A DNA stretch of 64,000 nt from Bradyrhizobium sp. RP6 (GCF_003837805.1 NZ_RQIT01000011.1:124001-188000); one strand, 5' to 3'. Positions 8,198-15,404 are shown, numbered from the stretch's first letter. Translations and numbers: made by a program. The notes: generated from the letters alone by a model not told the origin.

Positions 8198-8515
8198 ATG
8201 GTGCCAGCAGACTACGTCTTTGGCTTCGCCATCGCGGTGGTCGTCGGGGCAAACCTTTATCTTGGCCCGCGTATCGCGAGCGAGCGCGTTGCTATGCAAT
8301 GGGGGCCCAACGGCGAGCCAATTTGGTACGCCCCAAAATGGCTCGCTATGTGGGGGATGATTGCCTTCATGGCGGCCGTCCGACTCTTCATTTGGCTGGC
8401 TTCAACATATGCGCCGCAACATGTGCACGGTGCTGAATTAGGGGTGGTCATTTTCTCGCTGATCGCCGCCGGTTCTCACCTGTTCGTTTTGATGAGGGCG
8501 AAGGCGCCTCTTTGA
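8198..8515 (+). CDS. Small membrane protein, DUF1648/SdpI N-terminal-like
   Basis: A 105-residue protein with three predicted hydrophobic segments (about 5-25, 46-66 and 80-100). The stretch VAMQWGPNGEPIWYAPKW resembles the DUF1648 signature found at the N-terminus of SdpI-like immunity or permease proteins, where a tryptophan/glycine loop lies between helices. Only this part of the family is present. ATG 8198 follows GGAAGGCGGAAAG. The function is unknown, and the gene stands alone. Confidence 0.65.
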   Translation: MVPADYVFGFAIAVVVGANLYLGPRIASERVAMQWGPNGEPIWYAPKWLAMWGMIAFMAAVRLFIWLASTYAPQHVHGAELGVVIFSLIAAGSHLFVLMRAKAPL

Positions 8516-8529
8516 AACGTGGGCAAGTC

Positions 8530-8546
8530 GCTTGTGGGTCACAAGC
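8530..8546. terminator. Short dyad after the small membrane-protein gene
   Basis: GCTTGTG-GGT-CACAAGC is a 7-bp perfect inverted repeat 14 bp past the stop codon. It lacks a U-tract, so terminator function is weakly supported. Confidence 0.25.
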
Positions 8547-8623
8547 CGCCGATTACGCTCAAGCTGGTGACTTCCGCTTTGCCTTGCAGAGCCGACGTTT
8601 GTGAGTACACACCTTAGCCCCGC

Positions 8624-8857
8624 TCACGAAAGATCCACCCGCGGCGGCGGATAGCGCCGGGCCAGTACTGACAGCGAGAGGGCCCGTTCGTCTTCCGGCA
8701 GCTCCAGATACGCCAGCACGAGCGGTCGCTTCCACTCGTCGATGCCGAAATCCATCGCGGTCCATTTCTGCGGCTCGGGCCCTTCGAGCCCTCGAACCCA
8801 GACGAAATAGCGGGGAAGGTCGTTGGCGTCCCTGTCCGTCGTGCGTCGCCTGGCCAT
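8624..8857 (-). CDS. Conserved-type hypothetical protein, 77 residues
   Basis: From ATG 8855-8857 the product reads MARRRTTDRDANDLPRYFVW, then an acidic, tryptophan-containing middle and a proline-rich end (RRYPPPRVDLS). It has no signal peptide or membrane segment. The composition and third-position GC look protein-coding. An alternative start 18 bp upstream would add six residues; I prefer the inner one because GGACAG precedes it. No family is recognised and no role is suggested by the neighbours. Confidence 0.5.
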   Translation of the reverse strand: MARRRTTDRDANDLPRYFVWVRGLEGPEPQKWTAMDFGIDEWKRPLVLAYLELPEDERALSLSVLARRYPPPRVDLS

Positions 8858-9041
8858 CAAAGCTGTCCGCTGCATCCATCGTTTGCGAGAGGATATAGGG
8901 AGCGGCCGTGAGAAGTCGAATGCCTCGCGGCGGTACGGTATCTATTCCCTATCGACAGTTCGACGCTCGAGCAGCAGGTGCCACTTCGCTCCTGGGCGTC
9001 TCCGCGTCGGCACGGCAGTCGGACGCGCAATTTCTCCTCCT

Positions 9042-9129
9042 CGTCATTGCGAGGAGCTCTTGAGACGAAGCAATCCAGACTATCTCCGCGGATGCATTCC
9101 TGGATTGCGTCGCTGCGTTCGCAATGACG
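9042..9129. repeat. Dispersed palindromic repeat, family A (copy 1)
   Basis: The element begins CGTCATTGCGAGGAGC and ends GCGTTCGCAATGACG, so its termini form a long inverted repeat, with CAATCCAGA and CTGGATTG nested inside. Closely similar elements occur at 30691-30768 and 54048-54171. It lies in non-coding sequence. Such elements are very common between Bradyrhizobium genes; they may fold as RNA hairpins or be miniature mobile elements. Confidence 0.8.
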
Positions 9130-9740
9130 ATGCGGAGACACGCGGGGCAAGAATGAAGCCATCGGGCTGCAGAAGATGATTCTCAGCCGGAACGAGGTCT
9201 GTCCGAACGCTCGCTGCATCGTGACTTAGAAATTCTTATTGACCGAAATTCGGAAATATCGTATGTGTCGCTCACCCCGGTCCAAGAATAGGCGCGTTTC
9301 GCGATCGTCACGTTGCGCGGGCCGGGTGGCGGTGGGCGTGGAGCGAATCGGCGCGCACGCAATCGCAGGGCGGGCTTGGCTCGTGAGCGGTTGAGCGGCG
9401 CGCACACGACCGGTGCGATTCGCGTACGGCAAAAGCGTGTGGTCCTGGCGCCCGGTCTTCCCTGCGCCCTTTCCAACGAAGGGGCGTCCAGAGAAGCACA
9501 AGGCTCGGGCGTGATGCGTCGCGAGGCCGTACGGGCCTGTCCTGTTGCTTGAAAATTGACGTGTGCCCGCTCATCCTGCCAGTCAGCGCCACAAGTCGCA
9601 GGTCGCCACGCGGTTGATGTCGGCGAGGCGGCGGTCGGCGTTTCCGTGCGGATCGAGGCTGCCAACCAGCGTCAGCAGGCGTCGGAAAGTGCGATCGGCG
9701 ACGTCGACCGGCAGTGGAGCCTTGTCAAAGGCCACGACCC
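9130..9740. other. Gene-poor mosaic region left of the IS remnant
   Basis: No convincing gene. Around 9228-9550 the sequence, read on the minus strand, resembles a multicopy non-coding stretch I recall from Bradyrhizobium genomes (conceptual peptide ERAQGRPGARTT). From 9583 to 9740 a short minus-strand frame reads VVAFDKAPLPVDVADRTFRR and LVGSLDPHGNADRRLADINR, which looks like a broken gene fragment of unknown origin fused to the IS end. The patch appears to be a junction of several insertions or deletions. Confidence 0.45.
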
Positions 9741-9853
9741 GAGGGCTTTCCGGGCGGGATCGCGTAGTAGCCCGCGGGCGAGACGCCGAGCACACGGCAC
9801 ATGATCTTGACCGGATAGTCCGCGCGGCGATCTTCGATGAAGCGGAACCTCAT
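9725..9853 (-). pseudogene. orfB transposase fragment (IS3 family)
   Basis: The start ATG (9851-9853) overlaps the orfA stop in an ATGA arrangement. The reading MRFRFIEDRRADYPVKIMCR, then VLGVSPAGYYA, is the N-terminus of IS3-group OrfB. After GYYA the sequence becomes unrelated and stops, so the integrase core (DDE residues) is absent. Programmed frameshifting would normally join it to OrfA at the A6G run at 9883-9889. Confidence 0.75.
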
Positions 9854-10222
9854 GTCCGGGGTCCAGTAAAGATCGCGATCGACTTTTTTAAAATGTCGCG
9901 CTCCATCCGCAACTGTTCGTTCTCCCGCTGCAACCGCGCAATCACGTCCGCCTGGTCCGCCGACGGCACCGCCGCTTGCCGTGTGGGGGCCTCGGCGCTG
10001 CCGTCGGCTCTCGCCGTGCCCTGCTCGGCCACCCATCGGCTCAGCACCGAGCCATCGAGCCCAAGCTCCTTCGACACCGACTTCGCCGAACGGCCGCTCG
10101 ACAAAACCAGATCAACTGCCTGCCGCTTGTACTCGTCCGAATAAGTCCGCCGCTGCCGTTTCGCCATCTGACACCTCTCACTATCCTAAGCTATAGGTGT
10201 TCACTGATTTAGGGGAGGCTCA
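9740..10222 (-). mobile_element. Truncated IS3-family insertion sequence
   Basis: Transcribed leftward. The left terminus, read on the minus strand, begins TGAGCCTCCCCTAAAT at 10222 with the TGA usual for IS3 ends. An intact orfA (9850-10167) follows, and then only about the first 30 codons of orfB before homology stops near 9758. The right terminal repeat and the DDE catalytic region are missing, so the element is dead. The IS end lies about 70 bp from the 3' end of tRNA-Leu. Confidence 0.75.
9850..10167 (-). CDS. IS3-family transposase OrfA
   Basis: A 105-residue DNA-binding subunit of an IS3-type transposase. The N-terminus RTYSDEYKRQAVDLVLSSGR is the characteristic helix-turn-helix, and the C-terminal part (VIARLQRENEQLRMERDILK) is the leucine zipper used for dimerisation. 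A canonical A6G slippery run, which reads Lys-Lys near the C-terminus (9883-9889), is the expected minus-one frameshift site toward OrfB. Because orfB is truncated, no active transposase can be made. The intact reading frame suggests a fairly recent insertion or loss. Confidence 0.85.
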   Translation of the reverse strand: MAKRQRRTYSDEYKRQAVDLVLSSGRSAKSVSKELGLDGSVLSRWVAEQGTARADGSAEAPTRQAAVPSADQADVIARLQRENEQLRMERDILKKSIAIFTGPRT

Positions 10223-10223
10223 A

Positions 10224-10293
10224 GCCTTCGCCGCTTCGCCCGGATGGAGTTGTGCGTGGCTTGCCTAGCCGTAGCTGCGAAGCAGCGAAGGCT
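10224..10293. repeat. Inverted repeat next to tRNA-Leu
   Basis: AGCCTTCGCCGCTTCG at 10224-10239 and CGAAGCAGCGAAGGCT at 10278-10293 are complementary at 15 of 16 positions. The right arm touches the last base of tRNA-Leu and the left arm nearly touches the IS end. It resembles a common Bradyrhizobium intergenic palindrome and could act as the tRNA terminator. Confidence 0.5.
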
Positions 10294-10377
10294 GGTGCCC
10301 CTGGCCGGAATCGAACCAGCACTCCTTGCGGAACTCGATTTTGAGTCGAGCGCGTCTACCAGTTCCGCCACAGGGGC
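10293..10377 (-). tRNA. tRNA-Leu (anticodon CAA)
   Basis: On the minus strand the acceptor stem is GCCCCTG/CAGGGGC and the encoded 3' end is ACCA (CCA at 10293-10295). The anticodon arm is CTCGA-CTCAAAA-TCGAG with anticodon CAA, which reads UUG. The D-arm contains AACTGGTAGAC, the T-loop is GGTTCGATTCC, and a long variable arm typical of a class II tRNA is present. The length is 85 nt including CCA. Confidence 0.95.
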
Positions 10378-10534
10378 CCTCGGTCGGCCCTGAGGGGGGC
10401 GTCGCGAAGCCGGCGGACTATAGCCATGGACAAAGCGGGGTCAACCCGCGCCAAAGTGATCCCGGCCGTTCTCGACAGCCGCATGGGGCGGGGCTAGAGG
10501 CTTTAAGGCTGCGATCCACCGGAAAGAGGCTGAC

Positions 10535-11074
10535 GTGACGACCCAGAGTGCTGCCATACCAGCGTTCAAGCAGGCCAGTGCGGGCCCGGCGCTGACCGCC
10601 TCGCTGCTGGTCACGCTGATCGCCGCAGTCACTATCGCCGGCGCCTGGTTCTTCCAGCTCGTGCTGGAGATCCTGCCCTGTCCGCTGTGCCTGGAGCAGC
10701 GCTACGCCTATTACCTCGCGATTCCGCTCGGCGCGCTCACGGCGCTGGCGGCAAGGAGCGGCGCGCCGCGGCCGCTGCTGCTGGCGGGGCTCGCGATCCT
10801 CACCCTGGCCACGCTCGCTAATGCCGGCCTCGGCACCTATCATGCCGGCGTCGAATGGGGATTCTGGAAAGGGCCGACCGATTGCTCCGGCCCTGTCGTC
10901 AATCTCGGCAGCGCTGCTGATCTGCTGTCGAAGCTCGACACCGTCAAGGTGGTGCGCTGCGACGAGGTGCAGTGGCGCTTTCTCGGCCTTTCGCTCGCCG
11001 GCTACAACGTGCTGATCTCGCTGCTGATGGCCGCGATCGCCGCGTGGGGATTTGTGCGGACCACGAAGCGCTAA
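10535..11074 (+). CDS. dsbB: Disulfide bond formation protein B
   Basis: A 179-residue inner-membrane protein with four hydrophobic helices. The first periplasmic pair is in LPCPLCLEQRYAYY (CPLC) and the second is formed by the cysteines in PTDCSGP and VVRCDEVQW, so both redox pairs of DsbB are kept. It would reoxidise periplasmic DsbA with electrons passing to quinone. The start is GTG 10535 after GGAAAGAGG. A DsbA-like protein lies about 5 kb downstream and TlpA elsewhere in the window, but not in the same operon. Confidence 0.9.
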   Translation: MTTQSAAIPAFKQASAGPALTASLLVTLIAAVTIAGAWFFQLVLEILPCPLCLEQRYAYYLAIPLGALTALAARSGAPRPLLLAGLAILTLATLANAGLGTYHAGVEWGFWKGPTDCSGPVVNLGSAADLLSKLDTVKVVRCDEVQWRFLGLSLAGYNVLISLLMAAIAAWGFVRTTKR

Positions 11075-11077
11075 GGC

Positions 11078-12163
11078 CTAGTCATCCACATCGTCCTGCG
11101 TGCGCCCGAACAGATGCACGATGCCCGGCGTTGCGATGGTCACGAAGACGAAACGCGACAAGTGATGGGCGCCGACGAAGATCGGGTCGATGTGCAATGT
11201 CAGCGCCAGGGCCAGCATCGCATCCATCGCGCCCGGCGCGAAGGCGACGACGACGTCGGAGAACTTGACCTGCGTGGTCAGCGCCACGATCCCGACGAAG
11301 ATGGCGGAGACGGCGATGGCCACGGCAAACGAGCCCAGTGCCGCGCTGAGGTGGCCGGCGAGCGTCTTGATTCGCATCCGCGCGAAACGGCTGCCGATCA
11401 GCGCGCCGATACCGATCAGCGCCACGCCGCGCACCCAGTCCGGCAGGCCGCCCTCGACCCATCCGGCACCATGCAGCACACTGGAGGCGATCATCGCGCC
11501 GAACATCCAGCTCGCCGGAAACTTGATCAGCCGCAAGACCAGCGCAGCGGCCAGCGAGGCCGCGGCCAGTTCAAGGAGGTCGAGCGGGGAGGCGATCGTC
11601 GTCGTCAGGGACGGCGCGGCGGAGGACGCCACGCCTGCAATCGCCAGCACCATCGGCAGCGCGCCGGTCAGGATGATGACGCGCATGGTCTGCACCACCG
11701 CAATGCCCGGCAGGTCGGCGCCGCGCTCGACCGCCAGGATCGTGATCTGCGACAGCGCGCCGGGGCTGCCGGCCAGGAAAGCCGAGGTGCGGTCCCAGCC
11801 ATGGATGCGCTGGAGGTAATAGCTCGAGCCGAACGTCGAGCAGAAGGTGGCGAGCGCAAGCAGCCCGATGGTGAGGGGATAGGCGCCGACCTGCTGAAGC
11901 AGATGGCGCGAGACCACCGAGCCCAGCGAGATGCCGAGCAGCACCAGCACGGTCTGGGTCAGGATCGGCGGCAGCGTCAGCTGGCGGCCGGCGATTGCCG
12001 CGATCCCGACCGCGATCATCGAACCCGAGATCAGCCCGCCGGGAAGGTTCGCGACGAGAAACACCAGGCCGCCGGCGGTGCCGATGACGAGCGTCTCCAT
12101 CGTGCTCAATATGCTGGCACGGCTCGGCCATTCGAACGTCAGGGAGGCGGTGATCTGCTTCAC
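11078..12163 (-). CDS. AbrB-family membrane transporter
   Basis: The 361-residue protein has ten or so hydrophobic segments with an internal duplication typical of the AbrB (not the DNA-binding AbrB) family. The two halves share motifs: GGLISGSMIAVGIAAI and later ASWMFGAMIASSVLHG, and FLAGSPGALSQITILAVERG pairs with VAFAPGAMDAMLALAL. Members are putative ammonia monooxygenase-like or solute transporters with no firm substrate. It ends 3 bp from the dsbB stop on the opposite strand. An inner ATG 21 codons later is an alternative start. Confidence 0.8.
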   Translation of the reverse strand: MKQITASLTFEWPSRASILSTMETLVIGTAGGLVFLVANLPGGLISGSMIAVGIAAIAGRQLTLPPILTQTVLVLLGISLGSVVSRHLLQQVGAYPLTIGLLALATFCSTFGSSYYLQRIHGWDRTSAFLAGSPGALSQITILAVERGADLPGIAVVQTMRVIILTGALPMVLAIAGVASSAAPSLTTTIASPLDLLELAAASLAAALVLRLIKFPASWMFGAMIASSVLHGAGWVEGGLPDWVRGVALIGIGALIGSRFARMRIKTLAGHLSAALGSFAVAIAVSAIFVGIVALTTQVKFSDVVVAFAPGAMDAMLALALTLHIDPIFVGAHHLSRFVFVTIATPGIVHLFGRTQDDVDD

Positions 12164-12262
12164 ACCACCTTATCGCAAATCGGCGGGTGGCGCACAATTG
12201 CAGGCTCGTCATGCCGCAATGCGCGCGCCTCTCGCGAATGCTCGCGGAGGATCGTGACGGAC

Positions 12263-12577
12263 TTACTTCTTGTCTGATGCGGGGGCGGCAGGAACGGCAG
12301 GAGCGACGCTGCCGGACTTCGCCTCCTTCTTGCACTCACGGCGAAACTTTCTGCGCTCCTTGCCCTTCAATCCCTTGGCGTCCGCCTGCTTGGAGCATTC
12401 GAGCGACTCGGCCGAACGCTCCTTCGGCGCCTTCTTGTCGGCGGTGGCAGCGGCATCGGTCTTTGTTTCGGTCCTTGTCTCGGTCTTGGCTGCCGGCGCT
12501 GCGGTCTGTGCCAAGGCGGTGCCGGTGGCGAGCAGGGAGGCGAGGGCGACGACGGCGAGGCGAGACGTGAAGGTCAT
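12263..12577 (-). CDS. PsiF-repeat exported protein
   Basis: From ATG 12575-12577 the product has 104 residues. A signal peptide (MTFTSRLAVVALASLLATG through ALAQ) leads to a Thr/Ala/Lys-rich linker and one PsiF repeat (SLECSKQADAKGLKGKERRK, then FRRECKKEAK). PsiF was named for phosphate-starvation induction in Escherichia coli, but its activity is unknown. An Ala/Pro tail closes the protein. A GTG nine bases upstream is an alternative start. It is divergent from the next small exported-protein gene. Confidence 0.75.
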   Translation of the reverse strand: MTFTSRLAVVALASLLATGTALAQTAAPAAKTETRTETKTDAAATADKKAPKERSAESLECSKQADAKGLKGKERRKFRRECKKEAKSGSVAPAVPAAPASDKK

Positions 12578-12775
12578 GTGTTGCACTCTGCTTGTAAGAA
12601 TGACGAAGGGCTGGACGGTCGGCCTGCATTGCTGAACGCGACATGAATGAGTTGAGCGACGGGACCACTATATTTTAACGGCGATGGCGATCGCATCCTT
12701 GTCGCAAGCGGCCGACACGCTAGGATAGCAATGTTCGTTTCACTTCCGTCGGAAGACCAAGCAGGAGACCCAGGG

Positions 12776-13264
12776 ATGATCATTCAGACGAGATTGTTGT
12801 GCGCGATTGCAGCGTCCGGTGTCGCGGCATTGCTGGCGAGCGCGCCCGCGCAGGCACTGACTGCGCAGGAATGCAGCGCGAAATACCAGGCCGCCAAGAA
12901 GGACGGCTCGCTAGGGACGATGAAGTGGAATGACTTCCGCAAGGCCCAGTGCGGTGCCGATGCGACGCCCGCCGCTGCTCCGACCGCAGCTGCTCCGGCT
13001 GCGCCAGCCGCTCCTGCCGAGCCGAAGCAGGCGAAGGGGGCGGCCCCCGCCGCCGCGCCGGCCCTGCCGGCCGGACCGGCGGTCTATCCGAACGCAGTCG
13101 ATCCGAAATATGCCAAGGAGACCCCCGGCAAGGCGCGGCTGCACACCTGTGTCGACCAGTACAATGCCAACAAGGCAACCAACGGTAATGGCGGCTTGAA
13201 GTGGATCCAGAAGGGCGGCGGCTATTACAGCGAATGCACTAAGAAGCTGAAGGGCGCCGCCTGA
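12776..13264 (+). CDS. Small exported Ala/Pro-rich protein with conserved C-terminal domain
   Basis: ATG 12776, after AGGAGACCC, gives 162 residues. There is a signal peptide (to APAQA, about residue 27), a first short domain (LTAQECSAKYQAAKKDGSLG, then MKWNDFRKAQC), a low-complexity Ala/Pro linker (about 65-110), and a C-terminal domain (LHTCVDQYNANKATNGNGGL, then KWIQKGGGYYSECTKKLKG). The two ends look like duplicated halves (ECSAKYQAAK/TCVDQYNANK and KWNDFRKAQC/KWIQKGGGYYSEC), each with a cysteine pair. Similar small periplasmic proteins are widespread in Bradyrhizobium. The function is unknown. Confidence 0.7.
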   Translation: MIIQTRLLCAIAASGVAALLASAPAQALTAQECSAKYQAAKKDGSLGTMKWNDFRKAQCGADATPAAAPTAAAPAAPAAPAEPKQAKGAAPAAAPALPAGPAVYPNAVDPKYAKETPGKARLHTCVDQYNANKATNGNGGLKWIQKGGGYYSECTKKLKGAA

Positions 13265-13281
13265 GCGTCGAATTGGTTACG

Positions 13282-13308
13282 ATGGCCGGAGCAGCGCTCC
13301 GGCCATTT
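13282..13308 (+). terminator. Intrinsic terminator after the small exported-protein gene
   Basis: An 11-bp perfect stem (ATGGCCGGAGC/GCTCCGGCCAT) with loop AGC is followed by TT. It sits 17 bp past the stop codon. The stem is strong, the U-run short. Confidence 0.65.
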
Positions 13309-13312
13309 CGCC

Positions 13313-13412
13313 TGGAGCGTTTTCGAGCGAAGTGGACTGCGGTTCGCGTCAAGAAAACACGTCAAAACAAGAAGCTGGAGCCGCGTTCCGATTCCATCGG
13401 AACGGGAAGGCT
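13313..13412. repeat. Dispersed rhizobial intergenic repeat, family D
   Basis: The stretch GAGCGTTTTCGAGCGAAG, then TTCGCGTCAAGAAAACACGT CAAAACAAGAAGCTGGAG in the middle and TCCGATTCCATCGGAA near the end, is a version of a repeat I know from many Rhizobiales genomes (typically with ATTGAATCAGAACC-like ends). It abuts the stop codon of the TetR gene and could form the 3' end of that transcript. Confidence 0.55.
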
Positions 13413-13961
13413 CTAGTCGAGCAGCTTCTCGGCCGATCTCACCACGAGCTGCGACCGCTTGCGCGGACCGCTCTCGACGAACAACAAGCTCTGGCCGAAG
13501 ATGAAGCAGTAAAACAAGAAGGCCTGCGCCTCGGCCTCCTCCGCCGCAAGGCCGGTCGCGCGATAGAGCTCGCTGACGTGCTTGAGCCGCGCAGCGTCGA
13601 CGTTCGCCACCGCCGCCGCGGCGTTCTGGTCCGAGCGGGCCCATTGCCGGATCGCGAGCTCGATTGCCATCCCCTCCGGATTGAGGCGCTCGGAATAGAG
13701 CTGGATCACCGCTCTCAATCGCTCACGGGGTTCCTGCCCGTCGAGACTCGTCTGCTGCGCGATTGCGGCGACGCGTCCCTCGCGCCAGCCCTCCAGCATG
13801 GCATCGAGCAGCGCGGCGCGGTCGGCAAAGCGGCGGTAGAAGCCGCCCTTGGTGACGCCAAGGTTCTTGGCGAGCACCTCGACCCGCACGCCCTCGACCC
13901 CCGCGCGGGCGAGTTCGGCAAAGCCGGCCTCGACCCAGACGTCGCCCTTGCCGTCACTCAT
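13413..13961 (-). CDS. TetR-family transcriptional regulator
   Basis: The 182-residue product has an N-terminal TetR helix-turn-helix (residues 10-55: GVEGVRVEVLAKNLGVTKGG, then FYRRFADRAALLDAML) and an all-helical ligand domain. It is divergent from two acyl-thioesterase genes, and the 106-bp gap holds two near-identical palindromes at 13983-14033. This suggests that it represses itself and the thioesterases, with an acyl-CoA or hydrophobic acid as a possible inducer. The ligand is inference only. Confidence 0.85.
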   Translation of the reverse strand: MSDGKGDVWVEAGFAELARAGVEGVRVEVLAKNLGVTKGGFYRRFADRAALLDAMLEGWREGRVAAIAQQTSLDGQEPRERLRAVIQLYSERLNPEGMAIELAIRQWARSDQNAAAAVANVDAARLKHVSELYRATGLAAEEAEAQAFLFYCFIFGQSLLFVESGPRKRSQLVVRSAEKLLD

Positions 13962-13982
13962 GAAGGAAGCCCGCCGATTCTT

Positions 13983-14033
13983 GATACGGTGCCGTATTGC
14001 TAGCGCGACACGGGTTTGATACGCTACCGTATC
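13983..14033. promoter_or_regulatory. Two palindromic TetR-type operators
   Basis: Site 1, GATACGGTGCCGTATT (13983-13998), and site 2, GATACGCTACCGTATC (14018-14033), share GATACGSTRCCGTAT-like symmetry, and their centres are 35 bp apart. They occupy the divergent promoter region between the TetR gene and the thioesterase gene. The dyads are directly visible; binding by the adjacent regulator is inferred. Confidence 0.65.
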
Positions 14034-14067
14034 AACGATCAGAGACGAAATTGCGGGAGGAAGTGCG

Positions 14068-14496
14068 ATGGAGCAGGAGGCGACCTATCGGGGCACGGTC
14101 TATCCGTGGCAATGCGATCATGTCGGGCACATGAACATCATGTGGTATGTCGGCAAGTTCGACGAGGCCAACTGGAATCTGTTCGCCCGCCTGGGCCTGA
14201 CGCCGAGCTATCTGCGCAGCTCCGGCCGCGGCATGGCCGCCGTGCAGCAGAACATCGCCTACCGGCGCGAGCTGCTGGCCGGCGACATCGTCGAGATCCG
14301 CAGCCATCTGCTCGAGCTTCGCGACAAGTCGATCCGCTTCCGGCACGACATGACGAATGCCGAGACCGGCGAACTCGCAGCGACGTGCGAGATCACCGGC
14401 GTGCACATGGACCGCCAATTGCGGAAGTCCGCTCCCTTCGCCGATGCCATCCGAGAGATCGCCGTGAAGCACCTTTCCGAGCCGGCGGAGGCATGA
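14068..14496 (+). CDS. Acyl-CoA thioesterase, 4HBT/YbgC-like hotdog fold
   Basis: A 142-residue hotdog protein. The catalytic-region signature QCDHVGHMNIMWYVGKFDEA places Asp and His as in 4-hydroxybenzoyl-CoA thioesterases (D-x-x-G-H-x-N). The following core, IAYRRELLAGDIVEIRSHLL, is the central helix and strand. It should hydrolyse an acyl-CoA or aryl-CoA in the cytoplasm. It begins 35 bp after operator 2, and the next thioesterase gene follows after 3 bp, so the two are co-transcribed. ATG 14068 is preceded by GGGAGG. Confidence 0.85.
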   Translation: MEQEATYRGTVYPWQCDHVGHMNIMWYVGKFDEANWNLFARLGLTPSYLRSSGRGMAAVQQNIAYRRELLAGDIVEIRSHLLELRDKSIRFRHDMTNAETGELAATCEITGVHMDRQLRKSAPFADAIREIAVKHLSEPAEA

Positions 14497-14499
14497 GCG

Positions 14500-14976
14500 A
14501 TGGCCACATTCGGGCCGAAAATCCCCGAGTACCGTACTGCCGCGACCGCGATGTTCGCCGCCCAGCCGGCGATGCGCACGCTGGGCATATCGATCGTCTC
14601 CTTGGTGCCGGGCCAGGTCGAACTGGCAATGCCATACGCGTCCGCCTTTACGCAGCAGAATGGCTTTGTCCACGCCGGCATCATCACGGCAGGCCTGGAC
14701 AATGCCTGCGGCGTCGCCGCCTTCACCCTGATGCCGCGTGAGGCTGACATCCTCACCGTCGAGTTCAAGACCACGCTGCTTGCACCGGCGCGGGGCGACC
14801 GCTTCGTCTTCAGGGCCGAAGTCGTCAAGCCCGGCCGCACGCTGACCTTCTGCGAGGCCAAGGCCTTTGCCGAACATGACGGCAAGACCACGCTGATTGC
14901 GACCATGACCGGGACCTTGATGGCGATGCTGCCTCGCATTGCGGCCTCGGACGTGCCGCGCACGTCTGACGGATAG
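14500..14976 (+). CDS. PaaI-family acyl-CoA thioesterase
   Basis: The 158-residue hotdog protein carries the PaaI signature GFVHAGIITAGLDNACGVAA, in which His-Ala-Gly and the acidic residue on the following helix form the active site. PaaI-type enzymes release CoA from aryl- or medium acyl-thioesters. It starts 3 bp after the previous thioesterase stop. Two different hotdog enzymes under one TetR regulator suggest that they act on different esters of one pathway or clear toxic CoA esters. Confidence 0.85.
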   Translation: MATFGPKIPEYRTAATAMFAAQPAMRTLGISIVSLVPGQVELAMPYASAFTQQNGFVHAGIITAGLDNACGVAAFTLMPREADILTVEFKTTLLAPARGDRFVFRAEVVKPGRTLTFCEAKAFAEHDGKTTLIATMTGTLMAMLPRIAASDVPRTSDG

Positions 14977-15014
14977 CGGCGATTGACAAGCGTGCCGGCG
15001 CATCCCTTGATGCA

Positions 15015-15404
15015 ATGGTCATGCTTGCAAGTCTCGGCCTCATCCTGCTCTGCCAACTGATCGGCGAAGCCGTCGTGCGTGGTCTCGGCCTGCCGTTGCC
15101 GGGACCCGTACTCGGTCTGCTGCTGCTTCTGGTCCTGCTGCTCGCCCGCGACCGCTTTGCGGTGCTCGCGCAGGGGCCGTTGCGCAATGACGGTGTCGAG
15201 ACGGCGAGCAAGGGCCTGCTGGCCCATCTCTCGTTGTTATTCGTGCCGGCCGGCGTTGGCGTTGTGCAGGAGCTCGATCTGCTCGCGTCTCACGGCATCG
15301 CCATCATCCTCGTGCTCGCGCTGTCTGTGGTCCTCACGCTGCTTGCGACCGTGCTGACCTTTCGCCTCGTCAGCCGCCTGCTGAAACAACAGGACGCGCG
15401 ATGA
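15015..15404 (+). CDS. CidA/LrgA-family membrane protein
   Basis: The 129-residue product has four hydrophobic helices. Key features of the LrgA fold are LILLCQLIGEAVVRGLGLPL PGPVLGLLLL near the start and LLAHLSLLFVPAGVGVVQ in the middle. Members are holin-like or small-metabolite export partners; in some bacteria CidAB/LrgAB handle pyruvate or glycolate. It overlaps the LrgB gene by 4 nt and forms an obligate pair with it. It follows the thioesterase genes by 38 bp, so read-through from that unit is possible. Confidence 0.85.
   Translation: MVMLASLGLILLCQLIGEAVVRGLGLPLPGPVLGLLLLLVLLLARDRFAVLAQGPLRNDGVETASKGLLAHLSLLFVPAGVGVVQELDLLASHGIAIILVLALSVVLTLLATVLTFRLVSRLLKQQDAR

Noticed and set aside
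8624..8879. Alternative minus-strand frame at 8559-8879
   Set aside because: It overlaps the 77-residue frame, which has a better start and more protein-like composition.
9183..9665. 160-residue minus-strand frame in the gene-poor patch
   Set aside because: Pro/Arg-rich, no signal or domain, and it crosses what looks like multicopy non-coding sequence.
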